NCBI RefSeq assembly: GCF_030815085.1
Contig: NZ_JAUSWG010000010.1
DNA length: 64,000 nt
Strand: one strand, 5' to 3'
Source of the DNA: Paraclostridium ghonii
Lineage (GTDB): Bacteria; Bacillota; Clostridia; Peptostreptococcales; Peptostreptococcaceae
The notes under the pieces were generated by a model. It was given only the letters and a program-made list of their open reading frames with translations, did not search any database and was not told the DNA's origin. The position numbers were made by a program, and so were the translations under genes. This document shows, one piece after another, positions 35,624 to 45,168 of the stretch; positions within the stretch are counted from its first letter, which is position 1, and every line of letters starts with the position of its first letter.

Positions 35624-35670
35624 AAAAAAACTCAGTTTCACATTTTCATATGTAAAACTGAGTTTTTTAT
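35624..35670 (-). terminator. Terminator after deoD
   Basis: AAAAAACTCAGTTT and AAACTGAGTTTTTT form the stem, extended by CACAT/ATGTA-type pairs. It is directly past the deoD stop codon. Confidence 0.92.
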
Positions 35671-35676
35671 ATTATA

Positions 35677-36393
35677 TTAAGCTAATTCTAAAGCTATATT
35701 CATCATTCTTGTAAATGCAGTTTGTCTTTCCATAGCAGTTGTTGCCTCACCTTTAAATGGACAATCTGAAATCGTTAATATACAAAGAGCATTAACTCCA
35801 GCTCTTGCAGCATTCATATAAAGTGCAGCAGATTCCATTTCTACTGCTAATACTCCCATTTTAGTCCATTTAGCTAAAGAATCTAATCCTTCATCTCCAT
35901 AGAATATATCACTACATAATATATTTCCAACTTTAGGTTCTACACCTTGGCTTTTAGCAACTTCTACAGCTTTGCTAAGTAATTCATAACTTGCTATTGG
36001 TGCAAATGTACCTGGTAAGTTATATTGTGATGCATAGTTAGAATCTGTACAAGAACCCATTCCAATAACTATGTCATGCATTTTTAAATCTTCATGTAAA
36101 GCTCCTGCTGAACCTATTCTTATAAGATTTTTAACTCCATAAAAATGGATTAATTCATATGTATATATTCCTATTGATGGACAACCCATACCTGTACCTT
36201 GTACTGATATTTTCTTTCCATTATAGTATCCAGTATAACCATTCATACCTCTTACAGTATTGTATTGAACAACATCTTCTAAAAATGTTTCTGCTATAAA
36301 CTTAGCTCTTAGAGGATCTCCTGGTAATAATACTGTTTCTGCTATATCTCCTAATTTACCGCTATTGTGTGGTGTTGGTGCTCCCATTGCCAT
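35677..36393 (-). CDS. deoD: Purine-nucleoside phosphorylase, DeoD type
   Basis: Phosphorolytic cleavage of purine nucleosides in salvage. It has 238 residues, hexameric DeoD class. GDPLRAKFIAE near residue 28 binds phosphate. GMGCPSIGIYTYEL and VEMESAALYMNA follow, with the catalytic Asp in ILTISDCPF. The start MAMGAPTPHN follows AAAGGAGAC. An alternative ATG two codons further in would also fit, since the conserved part is GAPTPHN. It is monocistronic. Confidence 0.95.
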   Translation of the reverse strand: MAMGAPTPHNSGKLGDIAETVLLPGDPLRAKFIAETFLEDVVQYNTVRGMNGYTGYYNGKKISVQGTGMGCPSIGIYTYELIHFYGVKNLIRIGSAGALHEDLKMHDIVIGMGSCTDSNYASQYNLPGTFAPIASYELLSKAVEVAKSQGVEPKVGNILCSDIFYGDEGLDSLAKWTKMGVLAVEMESAALYMNAARAGVNALCILTISDCPFKGEATTAMERQTAFTRMMNIALELA

Positions 36394-36680
36394 AATTTCA
36401 GTCTCCTTTAATTATAATATTATTTAAACTTAATTATTTTTTTAATTAATAATCAATATATATATAATATACATAAAACTTACATACTATTTAATTTTTA
36501 ATCAACTTTTTTATAATATCTCTATGTCCTTATATATATATGCATTTGATTTAGTCTACACTTTTATGATTTAGCATACACTATATTATATATATTACAA
36601 TTTTTTACTCATTAATACAATACCTTCCTCTAATTTTTATAGCTTTTAAAATTTAATTATATTTCCTATCTCATAAATTA
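36394..36680. other. AT-rich upstream region of deoD
   Basis: About 290 bases without a credible gene. A run of alternating AT near 36440-36480 and 36530-36600 is the only feature. I could not pick a convincing promoter. Confidence 0.5.
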
Positions 36681-36773
36681 TAAAAAGCTTTATCAATCAT
36701 AAACAGGAAGTTATAAATATATAAAATTTATATATTTATAACAAGTTCCGTATAATGTTGATAAAGCCTTTAT
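36681..36773 (-). terminator. Nested hairpin after the Na/Pi symporter
   Basis: An inner 16-bp stem (GTTATAAATATATAAA and complement) is clamped by GGAA/TTCC. An outer GCTTTATCA/TGATAAAGC stem with A and T tracts surrounds it. It lies just beyond the nptA-like stop codon. Confidence 0.75.
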
Positions 36774-36785
36774 TTATCTTATATT

Positions 36786-38411
36786 CTATCCGAATTTTTT
36801 ATCGCTATATTTTATAACTTGCTGAGCAATATTTGCTGAATGATCTGATACTCTTTCTAAATTACTAATTAAATCTAAATATATAACTCCTGTATCTACA
36901 CTACAAGAACTCTCATTTAATCTTCTCATATGATTTGCTCTGCAGCTCTTTTCCATCATATCAACTTGTTCTTCCATTTTTATTACTCTACAAGCTAGGT
37001 CCACGTCTGACTTTTCTAAACTTTCAAGTGCCAAACTGTACGTATCTAAAACTTTTTGATATAATTCTTTAAGTTCACTTGATCCACCTTTAGATAATTT
37101 CAAATTATTATCTATAACTGTAGTTGCAAGTTCTGCTATATTTTCTGCATGATCTCCAACTCTTTCTATATCATTTACCGTATTGAATAGCAAGTCTACA
37201 CTTTCTCTTGAATCATCATTTAATGAAGTTTTAGATAATTTTAACAGGTAGTTCAATATGTTTTTTTGCAAAAGGTTTATTAGTTTTTCATCTTTAAAAG
37301 AAGCATCTGTCTTTTCTTTTGATTTTTCTAAAAAACCTTCCATTGCATTAGATAAGCTTTTTTTTGCTTTTTGTCCCATTCTTAAAGTTTCTTTTATAGT
37401 ATTTGATAATGCTATTGATGGTGTTTCCATCATTCTGTCATCTATGTAATGAACAGTTTTTTTGCTATTTATTTCTTCTTCTCTTACTGGCATAAGCTTC
37501 ATAGTAAGTTTTACTATAAATTTAGAGAAAGGAAGTAATAATATAACATTCGTTATATTAAACAATGTGTGAGCATTTGCAATTTGTCTACTTACATCAT
37601 CTGGGTTTAAGTTTTGAACTATCATAGTTATAGGTTTAGTTAAAATCAACATAAATACAATCGTTCCGATTATGTTAAATATTAAATGCATTAACGCAGC
37701 TCTTCTAGCGTTTATACTAGCCCCTATACTGGATATCAAAGATGTAACACAAGTTCCTATGTTTTCTCCATATAGTATAGGAAGTGCTGAACTTAAAGGA
37801 ATTAATCCTTGAGATGAAATTGCTAATAACATTCCCATAGAAGCACTTGAACTTTGAACTATTGCTGTTATTCCAAATCCTAATAAAATTCCAAGAAACG
37901 GCTTATTTCCAAAGGCAACTAATGCATCAGTAAATCCTTTGTATTCAGATAATGGCTTTACTGCATTTTTCATAAAGTCCATTCCAGTAAATAATATCCC
38001 AAATCCGATTAATATTTCAGCTATTGTCTTTGTTTTTTGATTTTTAGAAAATAAATACATTATTATACCTATACCTAATGCTACTGGTGCAATTCCAACT
38101 AAATCAAGAGATACAAGTTGAGCTGTTATAGTTGTTCCTATATTAGCACCCATTATTACCCCTATCGCTTGAGGTAAAGTCATTATTCCTGCGTTAACAA
38201 ATCCAACTACCATAACTGTAGTTGCACTACTACTTTGTATAATTGCTGTAACCAAAGCTCCTACTAGAACTCCCATTAATACGTTACTAGTTAAAAGTCC
38301 AACTATTTTCTTTAATCTTTCTCCTGCCGATTTCTGAAGACCATCTGCCATAAGGTTCATACCATATAAGAATAGTCCCAGTCCACCCATCAAATTGATT
38401 GCTATTTCCAC
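36786..38411 (-). CDS. Na+/phosphate symporter with PhoU domain
   Basis: Membrane transporter of 541 residues. The N-terminal 310 residues hold two Na/Pi-cotransporter repeats, each with the QSSSA signature (QSSSATTVMVVGFVNAG and QSSSASMGMLLAIS). The C-terminal part (about 345-541) is a PhoU-like helical bundle with NDIERVGDHAENIAEL and NLERVSDHSANIAQQV, its two metal-binding motifs. Such proteins import or export phosphate with sodium, and the PhoU tail probably regulates flux. A GGAGGAAACGACTAGTG run precedes the ATG. Monocistronic. Confidence 0.93.
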   Translation of the reverse strand: MEIAINLMGGLGLFLYGMNLMADGLQKSAGERLKKIVGLLTSNVLMGVLVGALVTAIIQSSSATTVMVVGFVNAGIMTLPQAIGVIMGANIGTTITAQLVSLDLVGIAPVALGIGIIMYLFSKNQKTKTIAEILIGFGILFTGMDFMKNAVKPLSEYKGFTDALVAFGNKPFLGILLGFGITAIVQSSSASMGMLLAISSQGLIPLSSALPILYGENIGTCVTSLISSIGASINARRAALMHLIFNIIGTIVFMLILTKPITMIVQNLNPDDVSRQIANAHTLFNITNVILLLPFSKFIVKLTMKLMPVREEEINSKKTVHYIDDRMMETPSIALSNTIKETLRMGQKAKKSLSNAMEGFLEKSKEKTDASFKDEKLINLLQKNILNYLLKLSKTSLNDDSRESVDLLFNTVNDIERVGDHAENIAELATTVIDNNLKLSKGGSSELKELYQKVLDTYSLALESLEKSDVDLACRVIKMEEQVDMMEKSCRANHMRRLNESSCSVDTGVIYLDLISNLERVSDHSANIAQQVIKYSDKKFG

Positions 38412-38575
38412 TAGTCGTTTCCTCCTTAAAAAATCAACCGTATTTTCTGTATTTTTTCATTAATTCGATTTTAACAAATTTTTTGTCAATTTTAGTTAAG
38501 CAAATGTTAAAAAACGTCGCTTTTTGTTAAGTTAATGTTAATTATTAAGTTAGCATTAAAATTTTGTTAAAAAAT

Positions 38576-38618
38576 AAAGAAAGAATACACAAGATTATTA
38601 TCATTGTATTCTTTCTTT
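38576..38618 (-). terminator. Terminator after the 62-residue protein gene
   Basis: AAAGAAAGAATACA pairs perfectly with TGTATTCTTTCTTT around a 15-base loop. Confidence 0.88.
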
Positions 38619-38628
38619 ACTTTTATAT

Positions 38629-38817
38629 TTATTCAAATTTTTGATTTATTTTATCAGGTTGTTCTGGTCCTGCTCCTGCTCTATAGTAAGTAGTTTTATT
38701 TCCGTACTTATCTATCTCTGTTATTTTTTCTCTATCCGTATTAGTGTTTTCACTTTCCATATATAACATTTCTTTAAATATACCTTTAACGCTATCTAAA
38801 AATGAATTATCTTTCAA
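38629..38817 (-). CDS. Small hydrophilic protein of unknown function
   Basis: A likely 62-residue protein starting at TTG (38817), eight bases after GGAGG; an upstream in-frame TTG overlaps the ribosome site itself. It is charged, with no membrane segment. The C-terminal half reads ITEIDKYGNKTTYYRAGAGPEQPDK and has a Tyr-Gly-Asn-Lys-Thr-Thr-Tyr-Tyr core. I know no family for it. It has its own terminator, and its ribosome site and codon use look genuine. Confidence 0.65.
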   Translation of the reverse strand: MKDNSFLDSVKGIFKEMLYMESENTNTDREKITEIDKYGNKTTYYRAGAGPEQPDKINQKFE

Positions 38818-38930
38818 AATAAGCACCTCCAAGTAAAATACATTAAACTAAATATACATCACATTTATTGTTATCTTATTTTTAATAATAAATACAGTAA
38901 ATTATTTACAATTTTTAGATTTTTAAATTT

Positions 38931-40307
38931 TTATTTCATTACTTTTTTTATTAATTTTAATTTATCTTTATATGGTGGAAATACTAAATTTATATTTATT
39001 TTACTATTTCTTTTTACAACTGCTTTTTCATAAGTAAACGCTTTAAAACTATTATATCCATGGTACCTTCCTATTCCAGACGTTTTCACCCCTCCAAAAG
39101 GAAGGTTAGTAGAAGCTACATGTGTTATTGTGTCGTTTATACATCCACCTCCAAAGGTAAAGTTTTTCATTATATAGTTACTAAAATATTTATCTTGTGA
39201 AAATACGTATAAAGCTAACGGTGTTTGATGCAATTTTAAATAAAATCTTATATCATCCATTTCACTATATTTTATAATAGGCATTATAGGACCAAATATT
39301 TCATCTTGCATCACTTTATCATTGTAATTAACATTTTTTAAAATAGTAGGAGAAATATATCTTTCATTCATATCAATTTCTCCACCAAAAACTATTTTGT
39401 CACGATCTTTGTCTAATATATCCTTTAACCTATTCATATGACGATCATTAACAATTCTACCAAAATCTTTGTTATCTTTTATTTTTAATCCATAAAATTT
39501 TGTTATAGTATTTTTTAACTTTTCTATAAACTTATCATATATATCTTCATGTACCAATAAGTAATCTGGTGCTACACAAGTTTGACCAGCATTTGAAAAT
39601 TTCCCCCATACTATTCTCTTTGCTGCAATATCTAATTTTGCAGTATTATCTACTATAGTTGGTGATTTACCACCTAGCTCTAAAGTTATTGGAATTAAAT
39701 TTTTACTAGCCTTTTCCATAACTATTTTTCCTATATTAACACTTCCTGTAAAAAATATATAATCAAAATTTAAATCTAGCAGATTGCTATTTACATTGTA
39801 ATCACCAACTACTATATCTATATAATTTGAGTTAAAGCACTCCTTAATAATTTTAACTAATATTTTTTCAACATTAGGAGTATATTCAGAAGGTTTAACA
39901 ACAGCCGTATTTCCACCTGATATAGCTCCTATTAATGGCTCTATAATTAATTGAAATGGATAATTATATGGACCTATTATAAGTACACTTCCATATGCAC
40001 AATTATAAACATAAGACTTACCCGGAATTTGTGCTATATCATTTTTAATTTTCTTTACTTTATTCCATTTTTTTATATTTTTTAATATATGATTTATAGA
40101 CCTATATATAAATCCCACTTCTGTTGTATAACTTTCAAATTCAGATTTTCCTAAATCTTTATAAAGAGCATCTATAATTTCTTTTTCATATTTTTTTATA
40201 GTTTGTTTCAACTCTTTTAATGCCTTGATTCTATCTTCAACACTAATAGTTCCTACTTTACTTAAATATTTTTTTTGATTTTCCAATATATCTATATAAG
40301 GTTTCAA
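38931..40307 (-). CDS. Aldehyde dehydrogenase (ALDH3-like, short form)
   Basis: NAD(P)+-dependent aldehyde oxidation, 458 residues, typical of the short ALDH3/YwdH-type class. GPYNYPFQLIIEPLIGAISGGNTAV binds cofactor. The general base Glu is in LELGGKSP and the nucleophilic Cys in NAGQTCVAPDY. The C-terminal FPPYKDKLKLIKKVMK is basic. Substrate unknown; long-chain or aromatic aldehydes are usual for the class. It is divergent from the DAACS symporter gene. Confidence 0.92.
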   Translation of the reverse strand: MKPYIDILENQKKYLSKVGTISVEDRIKALKELKQTIKKYEKEIIDALYKDLGKSEFESYTTEVGFIYRSINHILKNIKKWNKVKKIKNDIAQIPGKSYVYNCAYGSVLIIGPYNYPFQLIIEPLIGAISGGNTAVVKPSEYTPNVEKILVKIIKECFNSNYIDIVVGDYNVNSNLLDLNFDYIFFTGSVNIGKIVMEKASKNLIPITLELGGKSPTIVDNTAKLDIAAKRIVWGKFSNAGQTCVAPDYLLVHEDIYDKFIEKLKNTITKFYGLKIKDNKDFGRIVNDRHMNRLKDILDKDRDKIVFGGEIDMNERYISPTILKNVNYNDKVMQDEIFGPIMPIIKYSEMDDIRFYLKLHQTPLALYVFSQDKYFSNYIMKNFTFGGGCINDTITHVASTNLPFGGVKTSGIGRYHGYNSFKAFTYEKAVVKRNSKININLVFPPYKDKLKLIKKVMK

Positions 40308-40688
40308 AATAACTCATCTCCAATTATATGTTTAATTTTATTATATATCATATCTCTACCCATATAAACTCCATCTCAGCATAAAAATCCATATGATTTT
40401 CAAAAAATAAATAATTCATTTTTCAAATATATTTTAACAATTTTAAATTATATGTAAAAATCCCCACTATACATCCCCCCTTTAAAGTCTTTAATTCTCA
40501 ACATTTTTTAAAAGTTAAATATTAAATACTAATTTTTTAAAAGCTTTTTATTCATTTTTTAAAATCTTTTTTGCAATTTATTTTTTTTAACTTGCATTTT
40601 TATATATTTTAATGTTATTATTATTAAAATATATTTAAAATTCAATTTTATTATTTTTGTAATTAAATTTATAATTTGAGGTGATTTT
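40308..40688. other. Divergent promoter region, aldehyde dehydrogenase / DAACS symporter
   Basis: About 380 AT-rich bases between divergently transcribed genes. I see no structured RNA, repeat or credible small gene. Promoters must be here, but no near-consensus pair stood out. Confidence 0.5.
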
Positions 40689-41966
40689 ATGAAAAAAAAA
40701 TTAGGACTTACAAGTAAAATTTTTATGGGAATTTTTTTAGGCGCTATTTTAGGGTTAATTCTTAAAAATACGCCAGATGGTGTTATAAAGAATACTATTC
40801 TTTTAGATGGAATTTTAAAGGTGATAGGTAGCGGATTTATAAGTGCTATAAAAATGCTAGTAGTTCCACTAGTATTCATTTCTTTAGTATGTGGATCATC
40901 ATCTATGGGGGATGTAAAAAAACTTGGCCGAATCGGAATTAAAACCTTCTTATTTTACTTAATAACTACAGCTATTGCTATATCTTTAGCATTAGGAGTT
41001 GGAAAGTTAATAAATCCTGGTATCGGACTTGATATGTCAAGCCTAGTGACACAAAATCCGACTATAGGAGAAAATAAATCTTTAGTAGATATAGTCTTAG
41101 GAATGATTCCAGCTAATCCTATTCAAGCATTGGCAAGTGGTGAGATGTTACAAATTATAGTATTTTCTTTATTACTTGGTGTATCTATGAGTCTTGTAGG
41201 AAAAAAAGCTGATCCTGTAAGAAATTTTTTCGAGTCAGCTAATGAAATTTGTATGAAAATGGTAAGTGTAATAATGCTTTTAGCTCCTTATGGAGTATTT
41301 GCTTTAATAGCAAATACATTTGCTACTACTGGATTTGATGCTATTTTCTCTTTACTTAAATATATGTTTGCAGTTTCATTTGCTTTACTTTTACAAGCAT
41401 TTGTTGTTTATCCAGGTCTAGTTAAGTTTTCAACTGGGCTTAAATTAACTCCTTTTTATAAGAAATTTGCAAGTGTAGCAGCTGTTACATTTTCAACAGC
41501 ATCAAGTAACGCTGCTTTACCTCTAACAATCGAAAGCATGGAAGAACTAGGGGTTAACAATTCAGTTGCATCTTTTACACTTCCACTTGGAGCTACAATT
41601 AATATGGATGGTACTGCTATAATGCAAGGTGTTGCATGTGTATTTATATCTCAATTATATGGAATTGATTTAGGAATAAATGCATTGCTTACAATAATTT
41701 TAACAGCTACTTTAGCATCAGTTGGTACTGCAGGAGTTCCTGGTGTAGGTATGATAACTTTATCTATGGTTTTAACTTCTGTTGGACTTCCACTAGAAGG
41801 AATAGGTCTTATAATGGGAGTTGACAGAATACTAGATATGGCAAGAACTACTGTTAATGTTATGGGGGACTGCGCTTGTACTTTAGTTGTAAGTAACAGC
41901 GAAGGCGAGTTAGACAAATCTCTTTATTATAGTGAATTACCTCAAACTAATACAATAGAGGCTTAA
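40689..41966 (+). CDS. Dicarboxylate/amino acid:cation symporter (DAACS family)
   Basis: Sodium- or proton-coupled importer of 425 residues with eight membrane helices and two re-entrant loops. The family motifs are STASSNAALPLTIESM (Ser-rich loop), LGATINMDGTAIMQG, GTAGVPGVGMITLSM and DRILDMARTTVNVMGD. The last contains the Asp and Arg that recognise acidic substrates. The MDRILD-type Arg in RTTVNV suggests glutamate, aspartate or a dicarboxylate; neutral amino acids are possible. GAGGTGA precedes the ATG. It is convergent with tnaA. Confidence 0.92.
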   Translation: MKKKLGLTSKIFMGIFLGAILGLILKNTPDGVIKNTILLDGILKVIGSGFISAIKMLVVPLVFISLVCGSSSMGDVKKLGRIGIKTFLFYLITTAIAISLALGVGKLINPGIGLDMSSLVTQNPTIGENKSLVDIVLGMIPANPIQALASGEMLQIIVFSLLLGVSMSLVGKKADPVRNFFESANEICMKMVSVIMLLAPYGVFALIANTFATTGFDAIFSLLKYMFAVSFALLLQAFVVYPGLVKFSTGLKLTPFYKKFASVAAVTFSTASSNAALPLTIESMEELGVNNSVASFTLPLGATINMDGTAIMQGVACVFISQLYGIDLGINALLTIILTATLASVGTAGVPGVGMITLSMVLTSVGLPLEGIGLIMGVDRILDMARTTVNVMGDCACTLVVSNSEGELDKSLYYSELPQTNTIEA

Positions 41967-41984
41967 TAGATACTTTAAAACATA

Positions 41985-42032
41985 ATACACCTCAATTGTT
42001 AGATCAAAATTCTAACTATTGAGGTGTTTTTA
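41985..42032. terminator. Bidirectional terminator between DAACS symporter and tnaA
   Basis: ACACCTCAATTGTTAGA pairs with TCTAACTATTGAGGTGTT with one mismatch around a 7-base loop, followed by T on the plus strand. It should serve both convergent genes. Confidence 0.88.
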
Positions 42033-42091
42033 CATGGCAAAATATTATTATGATTTTAAATTTAAATTAGTAAACTCATTTTTGAATAGTC

Positions 42092-43474
42092 CTAATTTAT
42101 AGGTTTAAGTTTTGATGTAAAGTGTCTTAAAACCTTAGGTTGCCATACTATTTCATATCCATTAATTTGGTTAGCTCTTTCTTTTATAAATATTAATGCA
42201 TCAACTATAACATCTAAGTGAGCTTGAGTATATACTCTTCTTGGAACTGCAAGTCTTGTAAGTTCAAGTTCTGATTGACGTTGTTTACCTGTTACTGGGT
42301 CATTGTCTAACATATATGAACCTATATCACAAGTTCTAATTCCAGCTTCTTTATATAATTCTATTGCAAGTGCTTGTGCAGGGAATTGATAATATGGTAT
42401 GTGTGGAAGCATTTTTTTTGCATCTATAAATACTGCATGCCCCCCAACTGGTGATTGATAAGCTATACCTGCCTCATCAAGTCTATTTGCAATATACTCC
42501 ATTTGTCCTATACGATATTTTAAATAATCAAAATCAATTCCTTCATAAAGACCAACAGATAAGGCCTCTAAATCACGACCTGCTAAACCTCCATATGAAA
42601 CAAATCCTTCAAATGATATAGTGCGAGCTTTTACATTGTTATACAATTCTTCGTCATCTCTAATTCCTATAAGTCCTCCCATATTTACTATAGCATCTTT
42701 TTTGGAACTCATAGTGAGCATATCTCCATAACTAAACATTTCGCCTACAATTTCTTTTATAGATTTATCTTTATATCCGTCTTCTCTAGTTTTTATGAAG
42801 TATGCATTTTCTGCATATCTTGCAGCATCTATTAGTACAGGGATATTATACTTTTTAGCTACTTTATAAGTTTCTCTCATGTTTTCCATTGAAACTGGCT
42901 GCCCCCCTGCAGTATTGTTAGTTACTGTCATTATTATAACTCCAACATTTTCTGATCCAAACTTATTTATTAATTTTTCCATTCTTTCTATATCCATGTT
43001 TCCTTTAAACGGTGCATAAGTTACTGTGTCAAGCGCTTCAGGGACTACACAGTCTATAGCTTTTGCACCTGTTAACTCAACATGTGCTCTAGTTGTGTCA
43101 AAGTGCATATTCGATATAGCACATTTTCCTGGTTGTGCAAATAAAGGAACTAAAACTTTTTCTGCAGCCCTACCTTGATGTACAGGTTGTATATATTTAT
43201 ATCCAAATATATCTTTTGCAGCTTCTACTAATTTAAAATAGCTACTCGCTCCAGAATAAGATTCATCACCTAGCATTACTGCTGCCCATTGTTTTGAACT
43301 CATTGCACCTGTTCCACTATCTGTTAATAAGTCTATATATACATCATCTGCTTTTAATGAAAATAAGTTGTAATTTGCGTTTTTGATTTTTGCTTCTCGC
43401 TCTTCTCTTGTTGTTATTTTGATAGGTTCTACCATTTTAATTTTAAATGGCTCTGCAACATATTTTTTACTCAT
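42092..43474 (-). CDS. tnaA: Tryptophanase
   Basis: PLP enzyme that splits tryptophan to indole, pyruvate and ammonia. The family is shared with tyrosine phenol-lyase, but two specificity positions point to tryptophanase. GIRTCDIGSYML has Ile where the phenol-lyase has its substrate-binding Arg. The C-terminal LRHFTSKL has His where the phenol-lyase has Phe. The PLP Lys is in MSSKKDAIVNMGG. I start at ATG 43474 (460 residues), eight bases after GGGGGT. An upstream in-frame GTG would add ten residues that the family lacks. An indole-positive phenotype is predicted. Confidence 0.92.
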   Translation of the reverse strand: MSKKYVAEPFKIKMVEPIKITTREEREAKIKNANYNLFSLKADDVYIDLLTDSGTGAMSSKQWAAVMLGDESYSGASSYFKLVEAAKDIFGYKYIQPVHQGRAAEKVLVPLFAQPGKCAISNMHFDTTRAHVELTGAKAIDCVVPEALDTVTYAPFKGNMDIERMEKLINKFGSENVGVIIMTVTNNTAGGQPVSMENMRETYKVAKKYNIPVLIDAARYAENAYFIKTREDGYKDKSIKEIVGEMFSYGDMLTMSSKKDAIVNMGGLIGIRDDEELYNNVKARTISFEGFVSYGGLAGRDLEALSVGLYEGIDFDYLKYRIGQMEYIANRLDEAGIAYQSPVGGHAVFIDAKKMLPHIPYYQFPAQALAIELYKEAGIRTCDIGSYMLDNDPVTGKQRQSELELTRLAVPRRVYTQAHLDVIVDALIFIKERANQINGYEIVWQPKVLRHFTSKLKPIN

Positions 43475-43563
43475 AATAAAGACCCCCATTTTTAGTAGTT
43501 TCACTTTATTTATGATGTATTTAAAATGCCTTTGATGTGATTTTGATTTGTGCTTCTAATCTT

Positions 43564-43592
43564 AATATATCAAATTAGAAATAGCGTATCAA
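43564..43592 (-). promoter_or_regulatory. Promoter of tnaA
   Basis: TTGATA (43587-43592) and TATATT (43564-43569) on the minus strand are separated by 17 bases. The leader of about 85 bases contains no Trp-coding leader peptide like the E. coli tnaC. Confidence 0.7.
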
Positions 43593-43618
43593 TATATATT
43601 TTTTGTTTTATTTTTAAA

Positions 43619-44233
43619 TTAACCACATACCTTGAACTTCTCTAAATTAACCACCCTATCACATATCCTATCAATCAAAGCTTTTTCATGACTTATAACA
43701 ATTAGACCTATGTTATATTTTTTTACATATTCTAAAACTACACCCAAAATTTGAGCTTGAGTTATAGTATCTAACATAGTAGTCATTTCATCTGCAATTA
43801 AAAACTTAGTGTTTTTTGACAAAGCTCTTATAACACAGAACCTTTGCAATTCTCCTCCTGATAATTCATTAGGATATCTATCTAACCATTCATTTTTTAT
43901 GCCAATATAATCTAAAAGTTCTTTGGGAGGACTAAATACTTCATTTAAAATCTTATTCATTTTCCACTTGGGATTTACTGCTTTTTCTGGATGTTGAAAA
44001 ATTAATTGAACAGGATTATATTTACATTTTTTGTTTAATCCTTTAATTGTTACATTGCCAGTATATGAATTTTCATATCCAGATAAAATTTTTGCTAAAG
44101 TGGTTTTGCCAAATCCGCTAGGAGCTACTAATCCTACTACTTCTCCACTTTTAATTTCAAAATCTACATTTTTTAAAATATATCTATCACTATTTTTATA
44201 CTTAAAACTTATATTGTTGGCTTTAAGTTGCAT
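43619..44233 (-). CDS. ABC transporter ATP-binding protein, OppF-like (short)
   Basis: Second ATPase of the peptide/nickel-type importer. It has 204 residues, much shorter than the roughly 310-330 of OppF because the C-terminal oligopeptide domain is absent. The nucleotide-binding domain is complete: Walker A VAPSGFGKTTLAK, signature LSGGELQRF, Walker B FLIADEMTTMLD and the switch His in VISHEKA. The start overlaps the OppD-like gene by 11 bases. It is the last gene of the operon. Confidence 0.9.
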   Translation of the reverse strand: MQLKANNISFKYKNSDRYILKNVDFEIKSGEVVGLVAPSGFGKTTLAKILSGYENSYTGNVTIKGLNKKCKYNPVQLIFQHPEKAVNPKWKMNKILNEVFSPPKELLDYIGIKNEWLDRYPNELSGGELQRFCVIRALSKNTKFLIADEMTTMLDTITQAQILGVVLEYVKKYNIGLIVISHEKALIDRICDRVVNLEKFKVCG

Positions 44234-45155
44234 TTAAACACCTCACCATTCCACCTCTAATGTATTTACTATCAGGTCTTTTAAATTCACAACCTTCACC
44301 TCTAATATCACACCTTTCATAAAATAGGCATCCTTTAGGAGTTTCTGTTGGAAGTGGTTGTGATCCATTTATAGGTTTAAACTTATTCTGAGGTAGTGCA
44401 TTGTAAAGAGCTTTTGTATACGGATGTCTAAGATTTTTATCACCATCTTTAAAATCTGTAACATTAGCCACTTCTAAAGTAGTACCGGCATAAAATACAG
44501 CTATTTTATCTGCTACTTTTAAAGCTGCATCAATATCATGTGTTATCATTAAAACAGCACAACCGCTATCTGCTATTTCTCTAAAATGACCTAGAGCTTC
44601 AATTAAAGACTTTTCATCTAATCCTGGTGTAGGCTCATCAGCTATAATAACCTTTGTATCACTTACTAAGGCTGTAGATAATAAAACTTTTCTTGCCATT
44701 CCTCCTGATAATTGAAAAGGAAACATTTTATCAATATTTTCATTTAATCCATACTTAGAAAATATACTTCTTTGTATTTTAGTTGCTTCTTTTTTATTTG
44801 AAATCGATAATTTAACTTGTTCGGAAACCTTCATAAGAGGATCTAGATAATTTACTGATTGAGGTATTAATACAATTTCTTTCCCTCTTAACTTTTCTTT
44901 TCTTTTTTTATCTAAAACTTCATTTTTATAAGTTATACGCCCATCAGTTTTAGAGTTTTTAGGTAGTATTCCAAGTATGGCGTGAGCTAATAAACTTTTA
45001 CCAGATCCACTTGATCCAACAACTGCTAATATCTCCCCTTCATATAAATCTATATCCAAGTTAGTTATAACTTTTAATTCTCTTTTTCTTAACCCTTTTG
45101 TATACTGAGAAAAACTTACCCCCAAATTTTTAACACTTAATATTGGTTCTTTCAT
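44223..45155 (-). CDS. ABC transporter ATP-binding protein, OppD/DppD-like
   Basis: First ATPase of the importer, 310 residues. Walker A is GSSGSGKSLLA, the signature LSGGMARKVLL, Walker B VIIADEPTPGLD, and the switch His is in MITHD. The C-terminal oligopeptide-binding extension carries GCLFYERCDIRGEGC, whose Cys residues in Opp/Dpp homologues may bind an iron-sulfur cluster. It pairs with the short ATPase downstream to make a heterodimer. Confidence 0.92.
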   Translation of the reverse strand: MKEPILSVKNLGVSFSQYTKGLRKRELKVITNLDIDLYEGEILAVVGSSGSGKSLLAHAILGILPKNSKTDGRITYKNEVLDKKRKEKLRGKEIVLIPQSVNYLDPLMKVSEQVKLSISNKKEATKIQRSIFSKYGLNENIDKMFPFQLSGGMARKVLLSTALVSDTKVIIADEPTPGLDEKSLIEALGHFREIADSGCAVLMITHDIDAALKVADKIAVFYAGTTLEVANVTDFKDGDKNLRHPYTKALYNALPQNKFKPINGSQPLPTETPKGCLFYERCDIRGEGCEFKRPDSKYIRGGMVRCLNAT

Positions 45156-45168
45156 ATATCAGCTCCTC

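Noticed and set aside
35549..35626. Leader peptide between deoD and speA
   Set aside because: A seven-codon ATG frame exists on the minus strand without a ribosome site. It is also separated from speA by a terminator.
42092..43474. Tyrosine phenol-lyase
   Set aside because: The position of the substrate-binding Arg is Ile and the C-terminal Phe is His, as in tryptophanase.
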